A DNA stretch of 13,900 bases from Dehalococcoidia bacterium (GTDB taxonomy: Bacteria; Chloroflexota; Dehalococcoidia; SAR202; UBA11138). The number at the start of each line of letters is the position of its first letter. Within the stretch, counting starts at the first letter, position 1. The stretch is taken from positions 1 to 13,900 of the forward strand of contig JAAXHZ010000036.1 of assembly GCA_012270625.1 (NCBI GenBank), written 5' to 3'. This document shows, one piece after another, positions 1 through 6,179 of the stretch. The notes beneath the pieces were generated by a model, which saw nothing but the letters and a program-made list of their open reading frames with translations, did not search any database and was not told the origin of the DNA. The position numbers and the translations under genes are program-made.

Positions 1-203
1 CCAAGGAACTGGCGCGCGTAAGCCGACAGCGACTCGACATAGCGGCGTTGTCCCTCGGCGTAGATGGTGTCGAACGCGAGCGAGCTCTTGCCGGAGCCCG
101 ATACTCCAGTAATGACTACAAGCTTATTACGAGGGATCGTGACATCTACATTCTTGAGGTTGTGCTCGCGCGCTCCGCGAACCACGATGTTTTCGAGGGG
201 CAT
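1..203 (-). CDS. uvrA: UvrABC excinuclease subunit A, N-terminal fragment (cut by window edge)
   Basis: UvrA is the DNA-damage-recognising ABC ATPase of nucleotide excision repair. Only the first 67 codons lie in the window. The reverse-strand translation begins [19 protein letters not shown] and holds the first Walker A motif, GVSGSGKSS, at residues 33-41, then the family-typical stretch [19 protein letters not shown]. This start region is characteristic of UvrA and the identification is secure. The ATG at 203 is preceded by GGAGGA (about 12 nt upstream on the minus strand). The -10-like boxes TATGAT (252-257) and TAAAAT (264-269) lie upstream on this strand, but neither has a convincing -35. 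The gene is divergent from ino1. The truncation is the window boundary, not a broken gene. Confidence 0.97.
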   Translation of the reverse strand, partial: MPLENIVVRGAREHNLKNVDVTIPRNKLVVITGVSGSGKSSLAFDTIYAEGQRRYVESLSAYARQFL

Positions 204-358
204 ATGCTGAGAGCGTCCTCCAGGATCGGATATAAGGCGTTTGCCGCAGGTATCATAGCCTAGATTTTACCACCGGCCGCGCGGGGACGTAAGGCATTTG
301 GGAGCTAGACACACGGTCTCTCAAATAATCGAAAGACCATTACAGCGCGGCGTTCATC

Positions 359-388
359 TTGTTCGCGTTCTTTGGCAGGTGCTACAAT
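359..388 (+). promoter_or_regulatory. Candidate promoter for ino1
   Basis: TACAAT at 383-388 matches the sigma-70 -10 consensus at five of six bases. TTGTTC at 359-364, 18 bp upstream, is a weak -35 (only the TTG matches). Transcription would begin near 395, leaving a leader of about 70 nt before the TTG start of ino1. The rest of the 204-466 gap shows no gene or clear operator. This is inference from sequence resemblance only. Confidence 0.4.
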
Positions 389-466
389 TCGGAAGCGTGT
401 GCCCGCGAGTAATCGTGTCGGTATGTAAGGAAGTGATCGATCCAGACGTGAGGCAGGTGGAGCAAG

Positions 467-1549
467 TTGGCTGACATCAACGTGGCGATAATCGGCGTGG
501 GGAACTGCGCTTCCTCTCTTGTGCAGGGAATACACAAGTACTCCGACGCCGGTCCTGAAGACAGCATTCCGGGGATCATGCATCCAGTGCTTGGAGAGTA
601 CGGAATAGGCGACATTAGGATTGTCGCAGCGTTCGACGTCGATGCGAATAAGGTCGGTCTGGATCTGTCAGAAGCCATCTACGCAGAACCCAACAACACA
701 GTGAAGTTTCACGATGTACCGCACACAGGCATCTCGGTACAGAGGGGTATGACGCTAGACGGCGTGGGCGAGTACATGTCCGATGTTATCGAGAAGGCTC
801 CCGGCCCGACTGACGATATAGTCGGGACCCTGAAAGAGCGCGAAGTAGATGTGGTCATCAACTACCTTCCTGTCGGATCCGAGGATGCTACCAGGTGGTA
901 CGCCGAACAGATACTCGCGGCCGGATGCGGGATGATTAACTGCATTCCGGTCTTCATCGCCAGCGGCGAGGGTGACTACTGGCAGCGCAGATTTCGGAAC
1001 GCCGGAGCTCCGATCATTGGCGACGACATCAAGTCGCAGGTTGGAGCCACGATTGTACATCGCGTGCTCACGAGACTGTTCATGGATCGCGGCGTCGATC
1101 TGGAGCGAACGTACCAGCTCAACTTCGGCGGCAACTCTGACTTTCTCAACATGCTAGAGCGCAGCCGCCTGACGTCGAAGAAGATATCCAAGACCAACTC
1201 AGTCCAGTCCCAAGTAGATGTGGACCTCGACACAGACAGCATCCACATCGGCCCGTCGGACCATGTGCCGTGGCTGTCAGACCGCAAGTGGGCCTATATC
1301 AGACTGGAGGGCACCAGTTTCGGTGACGTACCGCTGAACGTGGAGCTGAAGCTGGAAGTGTGGGACAGCCCCAACTCGGCTGGGGTAGTAATAGATGCGA
1401 TCAGGTGTGCGAAGATAGCAAAGGACCGGGGTCTCGCAGGTCCGATCCTAGGACCGTCGGCCTATTTCATGAAGTCCCCGCCTGTCCAGTACACTGATTC
1501 AGTGGCCCGTCAGATGGTCGAGGACTTTATATCGGGCGTGGATAACTAG
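467..1549 (+). CDS. ino1: Inositol-3-phosphate synthase (myo-inositol-1-phosphate synthase)
   Basis: Converts D-glucose 6-phosphate to 1D-myo-inositol 3-phosphate with NAD+ as a redox cofactor. This is the committed step to inositol lipids and related solutes. The 360-aa protein is close to the short prokaryotic form (the Mycobacterium enzyme is about 367 aa). The N-terminal Rossmann motif is [10 protein letters not shown] (Gly10, Gly12, Ala15). The catalytic-domain signature around residues 219-245 contains [17 protein letters not shown] followed by [14 protein letters not shown], very like the actinobacterial enzyme. The start is TTG at 467, with GGTGGAG (456-462) just upstream and a protein beginning directly at the Rossmann strand; no better in-frame ATG exists. 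Two genes downstream encode a mannosyltransferase and a CDP-alcohol phosphotransferase, which points to lipid synthesis. Confidence 0.96.
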   Translation: MADINVAIIGVGNCASSLVQGIHKYSDAGPEDSIPGIMHPVLGEYGIGDIRIVAAFDVDANKVGLDLSEAIYAEPNNTVKFHDVPHTGISVQRGMTLDGVGEYMSDVIEKAPGPTDDIVGTLKEREVDVVINYLPVGSEDATRWYAEQILAAGCGMINCIPVFIASGEGDYWQRRFRNAGAPIIGDDIKSQVGATIVHRVLTRLFMDRGVDLERTYQLNFGGNSDFLNMLERSRLTSKKISKTNSVQSQVDVDLDTDSIHIGPSDHVPWLSDRKWAYIRLEGTSFGDVPLNVELKLEVWDSPNSAGVVIDAIRCAKIAKDRGLAGPILGPSAYFMKSPPVQYTDSVARQMVEDFISGVDN

Positions 1550-1636
1550 ACGACCCTCCAAGCGAGCGCTGACAGGGGGTCGGCGTTCCGTATTTTTCAC
1601 CCTCACCCACGTATCGGGGTATGGGGCAGGCTCCAA

Positions 1637-1657
1637 CCCTCTTCCTGAGGGAGAGGG
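1637..1657. repeat. REP-like intergenic hairpin (CCCTCTTCC / GGGAGAGGG)
   Basis: CCCTCTTCC (1637-1645), loop TGA, then GGGAGAGGG (1649-1657) forms a 9-bp stem with one T.G wobble. With the preceding CACCCTCACCC it resembles the C/G-rich intergenic repeats built on CCCTC...GAGGG arms that are scattered in many environmental bacterial genomes. Only one copy is in the window, so repeat status is inferred. There is no T-tract on either side, so an intrinsic terminator is less likely, though it could still act at the 3' end of the ino1 transcript. Confidence 0.45.
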
Positions 1658-1728
1658 GGTATGTTGATTGGGGTTCAAGCTTGCCTGTACACGTTTACCC
1701 ACTCCTGTTATCCCTGTCACTGTCTCTA

Positions 1729-1742
1729 AATGACTAGTCATT
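1729..1742. promoter_or_regulatory. 14-bp perfect palindrome, candidate repressor operator
   Basis: AATGACTAGTCATT is exactly self-complementary. It overlaps the proposed -35 element (TAGTCA, 1735-1740) of the promoter for the mannosyltransferase gene, the usual place for a dimeric helix-turn-helix repressor such as a TetR or MarR family protein. No regulator gene is in the window. The palindrome is seen directly; its role as an operator is inference. Confidence 0.4.
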
Positions 1743-1763
1743 CACGACGGATGGGGATAGAAT
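1735..1763 (+). promoter_or_regulatory. Candidate promoter for the PimA-like gene
   Basis: TAGTCA (1735-1740; four of six -35 matches), a 17-bp spacer, then TAGAAT (1758-1763; five of six -10 matches). Transcription would start near 1770, leaving a leader of about 100 nt. The -35 lies inside the palindrome at 1729-1742. Confidence 0.35.
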
Positions 1764-1870
1764 GGGGACGATCCGGCACTTTGACGATCAAGCCCCCGGA
1801 GCGTGTATCCACAAGTCAGGCGGCGCAGCCTGCCGACGAGTCCTCCGGATCGCCGACTTAAGGAGAGGGT

Positions 1871-3022
1871 ATGGACCGACCTTGCAAAATCGGCCTATTC
1901 TCACCGTATGACCACGCCTATAGCGGCGGAGTTCAGAGTCACATTCGCGAACTCGCAGACCAGTTTCGGATGTGGGGCCACACCGTGCGCATAGTGGCGC
2001 CGAGCTCCGCGCCCATGTCTTCGGACGATCCTGACTTCATCCCGATGGGACGTACTGTTCCTCTTCGGAGCGCGGACTCAATCGCCAGGGTCTCACTGTC
2101 GGTGTGGCTTCATCCTCGAATAAGGTCACTGCTCGACAGGGAACGGTTCGACATAGTGCACATGCACGAACCTCTAGTCGGATTCGTGCCCTTTAGCGCT
2201 CTCCGCCACATAGATACTGACAGGACGGTTACGATCGCCACGTTCCACAGCTACCGCAGGCGGCGTGTGTGGTGGGCCATCGGGCCGGATCGGTTGGCGA
2301 ACCGGCTGCTCAATCGGCTCCATGGAAGAATAGCGGTGTCCGACCCGGCCGCCCGTTTCGTCAACAGTCATTTCCCTAGCGACTACCGGATCATTCCCAA
2401 CGGTGTCAGAGTGGACGACTTCAGCAGAGCGGAGCCATTACCAGAGCTGATGGACGGGAAGATCAATATCCTGTTCCTGGGCAGGCTCGAAAAGAGGAAG
2501 GGGCTGAAGTACTTGCTATCCGCATACAGCCGTCTCAAGTGGGATCGGCCCGAGTTGAGGCTGATCGTGGTAGGCGCCGGCCAGCCGGATGCTGACTGCT
2601 ATCGAATCATGAGCGAGCGGAATCTCCAGGACGTCGTCATAGTCGGGCGCACTTCCGATGAGCTGCGGGCGAGATACTTCAAGAGCGCTCACATATACTG
2701 CTCACCGGCAACAGGTAAAGAGAGCTTCGGAATCGTGCTGCTGGAGGCCATGGCTGCGGGAACGCCCGTACTCGCAACAGAGATCGAAGGCTACGCAAGT
2801 GTCGTCGAACATGGTCACAATGGCCTTTTGGTTCCTCCGAAGGATGACGAGGCTCTTGCGCAGGCTATCACAGCGCTGATAGACGACGACCGCTTGCGAG
2901 AGCGTCTGGCCACTGAGGGAATCAGGACTGCCGACAGCTTCCGGTGGGAGCGCGTCGCGAGTCGGGTCATGGACTACTACAATGAGTTCGTCCCGGAGCG
3001 AACCGCGACCGCAACCCTGTAA
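1871..3022 (+). CDS. GT4-family glycosyltransferase, PimA-like phosphatidylinositol mannosyltransferase
   Basis: Predicted retaining GT-B glycosyltransferase, best matching PimA, which moves mannose from GDP-mannose to the inositol ring of phosphatidylinositol at the inner membrane face. At 383 aa it has PimA length. PimA-like landmarks occur in order: GGVQSHI near residue 19 (donor-binding glycine loop), HEP and then ATFHS with His126 (equivalent of the mycobacterial active-site His), GRIAVSD, IPNGV, Arg205 and Lys210 in LGRLEKRKG (phosphate-binding pair), and the E-x7-E motif ESFGIVLLE at 284-292. The ATG start has an excellent ribosome-binding site (AAGGAGAGGGT). It sits between inositol phosphate synthase and a CDP-alcohol phosphotransferase, which supports an inositol-lipid acceptor. 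Another sugar or lipid acceptor is possible, as GT4 specificity is hard to read, so no gene symbol is given. Confidence 0.85.
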   Translation: MDRPCKIGLFSPYDHAYSGGVQSHIRELADQFRMWGHTVRIVAPSSAPMSSDDPDFIPMGRTVPLRSADSIARVSLSVWLHPRIRSLLDRERFDIVHMHEPLVGFVPFSALRHIDTDRTVTIATFHSYRRRRVWWAIGPDRLANRLLNRLHGRIAVSDPAARFVNSHFPSDYRIIPNGVRVDDFSRAEPLPELMDGKINILFLGRLEKRKGLKYLLSAYSRLKWDRPELRLIVVGAGQPDADCYRIMSERNLQDVVIVGRTSDELRARYFKSAHIYCSPATGKESFGIVLLEAMAAGTPVLATEIEGYASVVEHGHNGLLVPPKDDEALAQAITALIDDDRLRERLATEGIRTADSFRWERVASRVMDYYNEFVPERTATATL

Positions 3023-3084
3023 CAGGGTCTTTCAGCTGTACGACACGGCGAGAATGAAATTTTCTTAACTCTGTAGGATCAGAT

Positions 3085-3114
3085 TTGACCGTGCTGGGTC
3101 TGCCTGCCTAATAT
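3085..3114 (+). promoter_or_regulatory. Candidate sigma-70 promoter for the CDP-alcohol phosphotransferase gene
   Basis: TTGACC (3085-3090) matches the -35 consensus at five of six bases. After 18 bp comes TAATAT (3109-3114), four of six matches to the -10. Transcription would start near 3121, about 30 nt before the ATG at 3150. It is among the better promoter matches in the window and suggests the gene is transcribed separately from the mannosyltransferase gene. Confidence 0.5.
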
Positions 3115-3149
3115 GTTTCGATACCCGGATACCATTGTGTGGAGAGATC

Positions 3150-3767
3150 ATGACAGGGCGGGACAGCGCTCGGCAGGCGGTGGCAGACTATATTGAACGA
3201 CCCGTCGCACGTCTGCTTGCCCGGCTAGGACTGACGCCAAATCTGGTGACATTAGCCGGCCTTGCTATCGCGGGCGCGGGCGCCTACATGATAGCTATCG
3301 GACATTGGTGGGGCGGTGGGCTGATCGTACTGTTCGCGGGCGTGTTCGATCTGTTCGACGGCGCTCTCGCGAGGGCTACCGGCAAGGTGTCTGACTTCGG
3401 CGCTCTTCTGGACTCCACTATCGACCGCGTATCGGAAGCCGTCGTTCTTCTAGGACTGCTCGCGTACTATCTGTCCACTGACGACGATCTGGGATCGATC
3501 CTCGTGTACGTCGCGCTGGTAGGGTCGATCATGGTCAGCTACATGAGGGCAAGATCAGAGGGACTCGGAATAGACTGCAAAGTAGGTGTGATGACAAGAC
3601 CTGAACGAGTCGCTGCCATCGGCATAGGCCTGATAGTCGGACACTGGCAGCCTGTGGTAGTGATGGCAGTGCTTGGAGTGATTGGCGCGCTAACGACAGT
3701 TACGGCAGTCCACCGACTGATTCACACTTCGCGTATGATCGCCAACGAAGATAGGGACACTCGATGA
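3150..3767 (+). CDS. CDP-alcohol phosphatidyltransferase, probable phosphatidylinositol (phosphate) synthase
   Basis: Integral membrane enzyme that displaces CMP from a CDP-activated lipid with an alcohol headgroup. The complete family signature D-x2-D-G-x2-A-R-x8-G-x3-D-x3-D is present from Asp67 to Asp92, including all four metal-binding aspartates. The 205-aa protein has several hydrophobic helices before and after this motif, and TPNLVTLAG near the N-terminus is typical. Neighbouring inositol-3-phosphate synthase makes inositol phosphate the likely headgroup, giving phosphatidylinositol phosphate as in actinobacterial PgsA1 or archaeal archaetidylinositol phosphate synthase. A phosphatidylglycerophosphate synthase cannot be excluded from sequence alone. 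I chose ATG 3150, with GGAGAG at 3141-3146, over the in-frame TTG at 3135, which has no ribosome-binding site. Confidence 0.88.
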   Translation: MTGRDSARQAVADYIERPVARLLARLGLTPNLVTLAGLAIAGAGAYMIAIGHWWGGGLIVLFAGVFDLFDGALARATGKVSDFGALLDSTIDRVSEAVVLLGLLAYYLSTDDDLGSILVYVALVGSIMVSYMRARSEGLGIDCKVGVMTRPERVAAIGIGLIVGHWQPVVVMAVLGVIGALTTVTAVHRLIHTSRMIANEDRDTR

Positions 3768-3804
3768 TGGTTGGCGCAATCTCCAAACATGGCTGCGAAC
3801 GTAC

Positions 3805-3826
3805 ATTAGGTACAGCGCGACCTAAT
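3805..3826. promoter_or_regulatory. Inverted repeat between the phosphotransferase and peptidase genes
   Basis: ATTAGGT (3805-3811) and ACCTAAT (3820-3826) are perfect 7-bp complements around an 8-nt spacer, about 40 bp after the stop at 3767 and 90 bp before the TTG at 3916. No T-tract follows, so it is not a classical intrinsic terminator. It could be an operator half-site pair or an RNA 3' hairpin. The repeat is seen; its function is unknown. Confidence 0.35.
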
Positions 3827-3915
3827 AGTTGCGATGTCAATACGCCCGAGACGTCAGTGAAGCCTGAAGCGCGCTTCGAGTGCATTGGCCGTTTTGGGAT
3901 CGACGGAGTTTCATA

Positions 3916-5409
3916 TTGATACCAAGCCGAGCTGCCCTGGGCCTGTCGCGTTTCACACTCGTCATCATGGTCTGCCTCGTCGCCGTAGTAGCTCCCACTG
4001 GGACCGCTTCTGCGTCGGCAGAGTCCATTGAGGTCGCATCGGCCGGGGTTGTCAGTGAGTTTCCCGATGGCATGAGATTCTCCATTGAAGTGGAGTCGGA
4101 GCAAGAGATCGAGGAGATCGCAGTCAAGTTCCGAACGGGCACTCAAGAGCGGGAAGTGTACGGTTACATGGAGTTCGATCGGGCCAAGCTCGTGGACTCC
4201 GAGCTCTTCTGGCGAACCAGCACATCCAGTCGCTACATTCCTCCGGGAACCATCATCTACTACTACTTCGAGATTAGGGACTCGGCGGGCAACGAACTGG
4301 TAACAGACACGGCTGAGTTCATATACGAGGACGCTCGATTCACCTGGGAGGAGGTCTCAGATGGACCGGTAGCGGTCGCATATCACGGGCCGGTCAAGAC
4401 GAGGGCTGATATCATCCTAGAGGCCATAGTGCAGACTCTTGACTTCATGGGACCTATCCTCGGCGCCGACACGACAGACCCGATTCGCGTAACCATGTAC
4501 AACAACGTGAAGGAGATGCTGGAGGCGCTCCCGCCCGGTTCGACCACCATCAGGCGCGAGCTCATTACCGAAGGCCAGGCGTTCACCAACATCGGCACCC
4601 TACTCGTTCTCGGAGGCGGCAGACGAGCCAAGGGAACGGCGTCGCATGAAGTGACGCATATACTGACGCATCGCGCCGGAGACAGCCCCGCACGGAGTAT
4701 CCCTTCGTGGCTGGACGAGGGGCTGGCTGAATTCGGGAACGTCGATCCCGGAATCTCCTACGACATCGCCCTGGAGTTCGCGATGGCGACAGACAGGCTC
4801 TTGCCGATAACATCCATGCCTACACTCCCCGGCGACCCAGAGGACGTAATTATCTTCTATGGTCAGGCGCGCAGCCTGATTCAGTTCATGGTGTTCAGAT
4901 ACGGTCCACAGGCCATGCGCGAGCTGCTAAGTACACTCAAGTCGGGTACCAACATGGAGAAGGCGATTCAGGACATCTACGGCGTATCCCGAATCGAGCT
5001 CGAGAACCAGTGGAGAGACACGATCGGCGCTGAGCACTACGTTCGTCCCGACAGGGAGAGCGCCAAACCTACTCCGATTGCAAGACCCACGCTTCAGCTC
5101 TTCAGTCTGACCCCTCAGGCAGGGTCGGAAACGGTCGGCAGTGTGGAGCCAACACCCGCGCCAGAACCCCTGGCGGCCGCAGCGCCCGCGCCGACGGCCA
5201 CCGAGCCGCCTGAAGCTTCCAAGTCAACCGACACACAGACGCCCGAACCTGAGTCACAGAGCGGGTCCGAGACGAGTGGTGTGGAGCGACGGGAAGGCGG
5301 CTCAGCCTGCTTCGCGCCGGCGTCACCAACGATGCGACTAACGGACCTGGCAGTCCCGCTGAGCGTTCTCGGCCTGGTCGGGCTGGGACTGAGTCGCCGC
5401 AGGAGATAA
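3916..5409 (+). CDS. Secreted MA-type (gluzincin) metallopeptidase with Ig-like N-domain and C-terminal sorting-type tail
   Basis: Predicted zinc peptidase acting outside the cytoplasm; substrate unknown. The TTG at 3916 is chosen because GGAG (3905-3908) lies 7 nt upstream and the product then opens with an Arg-bearing n-region, a hydrophobic core (about residues 11-26) and an Ala/Ser cleavage region. The GTG at 3880 would add 12 residues without a good ribosome-binding site. Residues about 35-150 look like a beta-sandwich, ending in the YYYFEIRDSAGN type of strand. The catalytic part has HEVTH (His244, Glu245, His248) and WLDEGLAE, where Glu268 is the probable third zinc ligand; this is the peptidase MA arrangement. 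After about residue 385 comes a Pro/Thr/Glu/Ala-rich linker, then Cys465, a hydrophobic segment (about 474-491) and terminal RRRR. The next gene starts 3 nt after the stop. Confidence 0.85.
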   Translation: MIPSRAALGLSRFTLVIMVCLVAVVAPTGTASASAESIEVASAGVVSEFPDGMRFSIEVESEQEIEEIAVKFRTGTQEREVYGYMEFDRAKLVDSELFWRTSTSSRYIPPGTIIYYYFEIRDSAGNELVTDTAEFIYEDARFTWEEVSDGPVAVAYHGPVKTRADIILEAIVQTLDFMGPILGADTTDPIRVTMYNNVKEMLEALPPGSTTIRRELITEGQAFTNIGTLLVLGGGRRAKGTASHEVTHILTHRAGDSPARSIPSWLDEGLAEFGNVDPGISYDIALEFAMATDRLLPITSMPTLPGDPEDVIIFYGQARSLIQFMVFRYGPQAMRELLSTLKSGTNMEKAIQDIYGVSRIELENQWRDTIGAEHYVRPDRESAKPTPIARPTLQLFSLTPQAGSETVGSVEPTPAPEPLAAAAPAPTATEPPEASKSTDTQTPEPESQSGSETSGVERREGGSACFAPASPTMRLTDLAVPLSVLGLVGLGLSRRRR

Positions 5410-5412
5410 CAG

Positions 5413-6111
5413 GTGGAAGACGAACTCGACTGGATCAGGGCCGCGGAACAGACCTGGGTTGTCAGATACCCCGCTCAGAAACTAGCTACGTTTGGGATGA
5501 CTTCACTTTCGTACTACGTGGTAACCGAGCCAATCTACAGAGACCTCCAGCCTGGCAATAGGGAGGGGGTCGTCAGAACCGGCAAGGTTGTCGCAGAAGA
5601 GCCCTCGATCGTCACGCCGTATTACGCGATGAACCTAGAAGGATTCAGTCCAGAGGCTTATCGCTACCTGGAGTATGTGTCGAGTCAGCACGGTCCCAAC
5701 AGCCCCGGCCTGCTTTACCAGTACAGGAACGAGCCAGAGGGTACGGAGATTCTCAGTGGGGATGCGGGGGAAATCGCTCACCGCATTGATGAACGTCTGA
5801 CCAGGGAACAGGACAACCTCGCGGTCGTAATGGTCGGAGTGGACGAGCTCTGGGACGTGTCACTGATAAAGTTCATGTACGAACTGACCTCAAGGTCTGC
5901 GCCGCACCACGCCGAGGAGCTCGGGTCCAAGGGTCTTTTCGATCCGGCGCCAGGGGCGGGCGGGCTGCCGATGGCCGCCGTCCAGAGAATCGAGCGCATG
6001 TTTTACGAAGTTTCGCGAGGACGCGATCCCGAAGACCTCAGACGCGAACTGGACCGCTGGGGCGCGTTCGATACATACGAAGACAGGTTCCTGAACCTGT
6101 TTCGTCGCTAG
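5413..6111 (+). CDS. Conserved-looking protein of unknown function between two metallopeptidase genes
   Basis: I do not recognise this family. It is a 232-aa protein without signal peptide or membrane segment, so probably cytoplasmic. It is mixed alpha/beta in character: a Trp/Tyr-rich N-terminal third (WIRAAEQTWVVRYP, TSLSYYVVTEPIYRDLQPG), a hydrophobic strand-like segment NLAVVMVGVDELWDVSLIKF near residues 136-155, and a charged helical C-terminus with the Trp-bearing sequence LRRELDRWGAFDTYEDRF. The GTG start at 5413 has AGGAGA (5401-5406) six nt upstream, overlapping the end of the peptidase gene, and follows its stop by only 3 nt. Translation is therefore probably coupled. Codon use looks like the neighbours. 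The context suggests a role tied to the upstream secreted peptidase; no catalytic motif is evident. Confidence 0.8.
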   Translation: MEDELDWIRAAEQTWVVRYPAQKLATFGMTSLSYYVVTEPIYRDLQPGNREGVVRTGKVVAEEPSIVTPYYAMNLEGFSPEAYRYLEYVSSQHGPNSPGLLYQYRNEPEGTEILSGDAGEIAHRIDERLTREQDNLAVVMVGVDELWDVSLIKFMYELTSRSAPHHAEELGSKGLFDPAPGAGGLPMAAVQRIERMFYEVSRGRDPEDLRRELDRWGAFDTYEDRFLNLFRR

Positions 6112-6179
6112 TCAGGGCTAGGGGATCGCTCGTTGAGTGATGATCGTCTGGCCGAAGGGGCGAATGGTACTCGTCCAAA

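Larger units (their letters stand above)
1550..1870. other. 321-bp intergenic region between ino1 and the mannosyltransferase gene
   Basis: No plausible gene is present. From left to right it holds a C-rich stretch (CACCCTCACCC near 1600), a repeat-like hairpin (1637-1657), a 14-bp perfect palindrome (1729-1742) overlapping a candidate promoter (1735-1763), a small hairpin CAGGC/GCCTG (1818-1833), and a strong ribosome-binding site, AAGGAGAGGG, directly before the ATG at 1871. The length and content suggest that the downstream gene has its own transcription unit. Confidence 0.6.

Noticed and set aside
48..263. Plus-strand open frame of 71 codons over the uvrA start
   Set aside because: It overlaps the clear UvrA N-terminus on the other strand and has no ribosome-binding site or family resemblance.
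204..466. SOS (LexA) box expected before uvrA
   Set aside because: No clean CTGT-N8-ACAG or GAAC-N4-GTTC palindrome is present. GTTCGCGTTC near 361 is a direct, not inverted, repeat.
3135..3149. TTG start for the CDP-alcohol phosphotransferase
   Set aside because: The better GGAGAG-spaced ATG at 3150 lies five codons downstream, and the extension would place the ribosome-binding site inside the gene.
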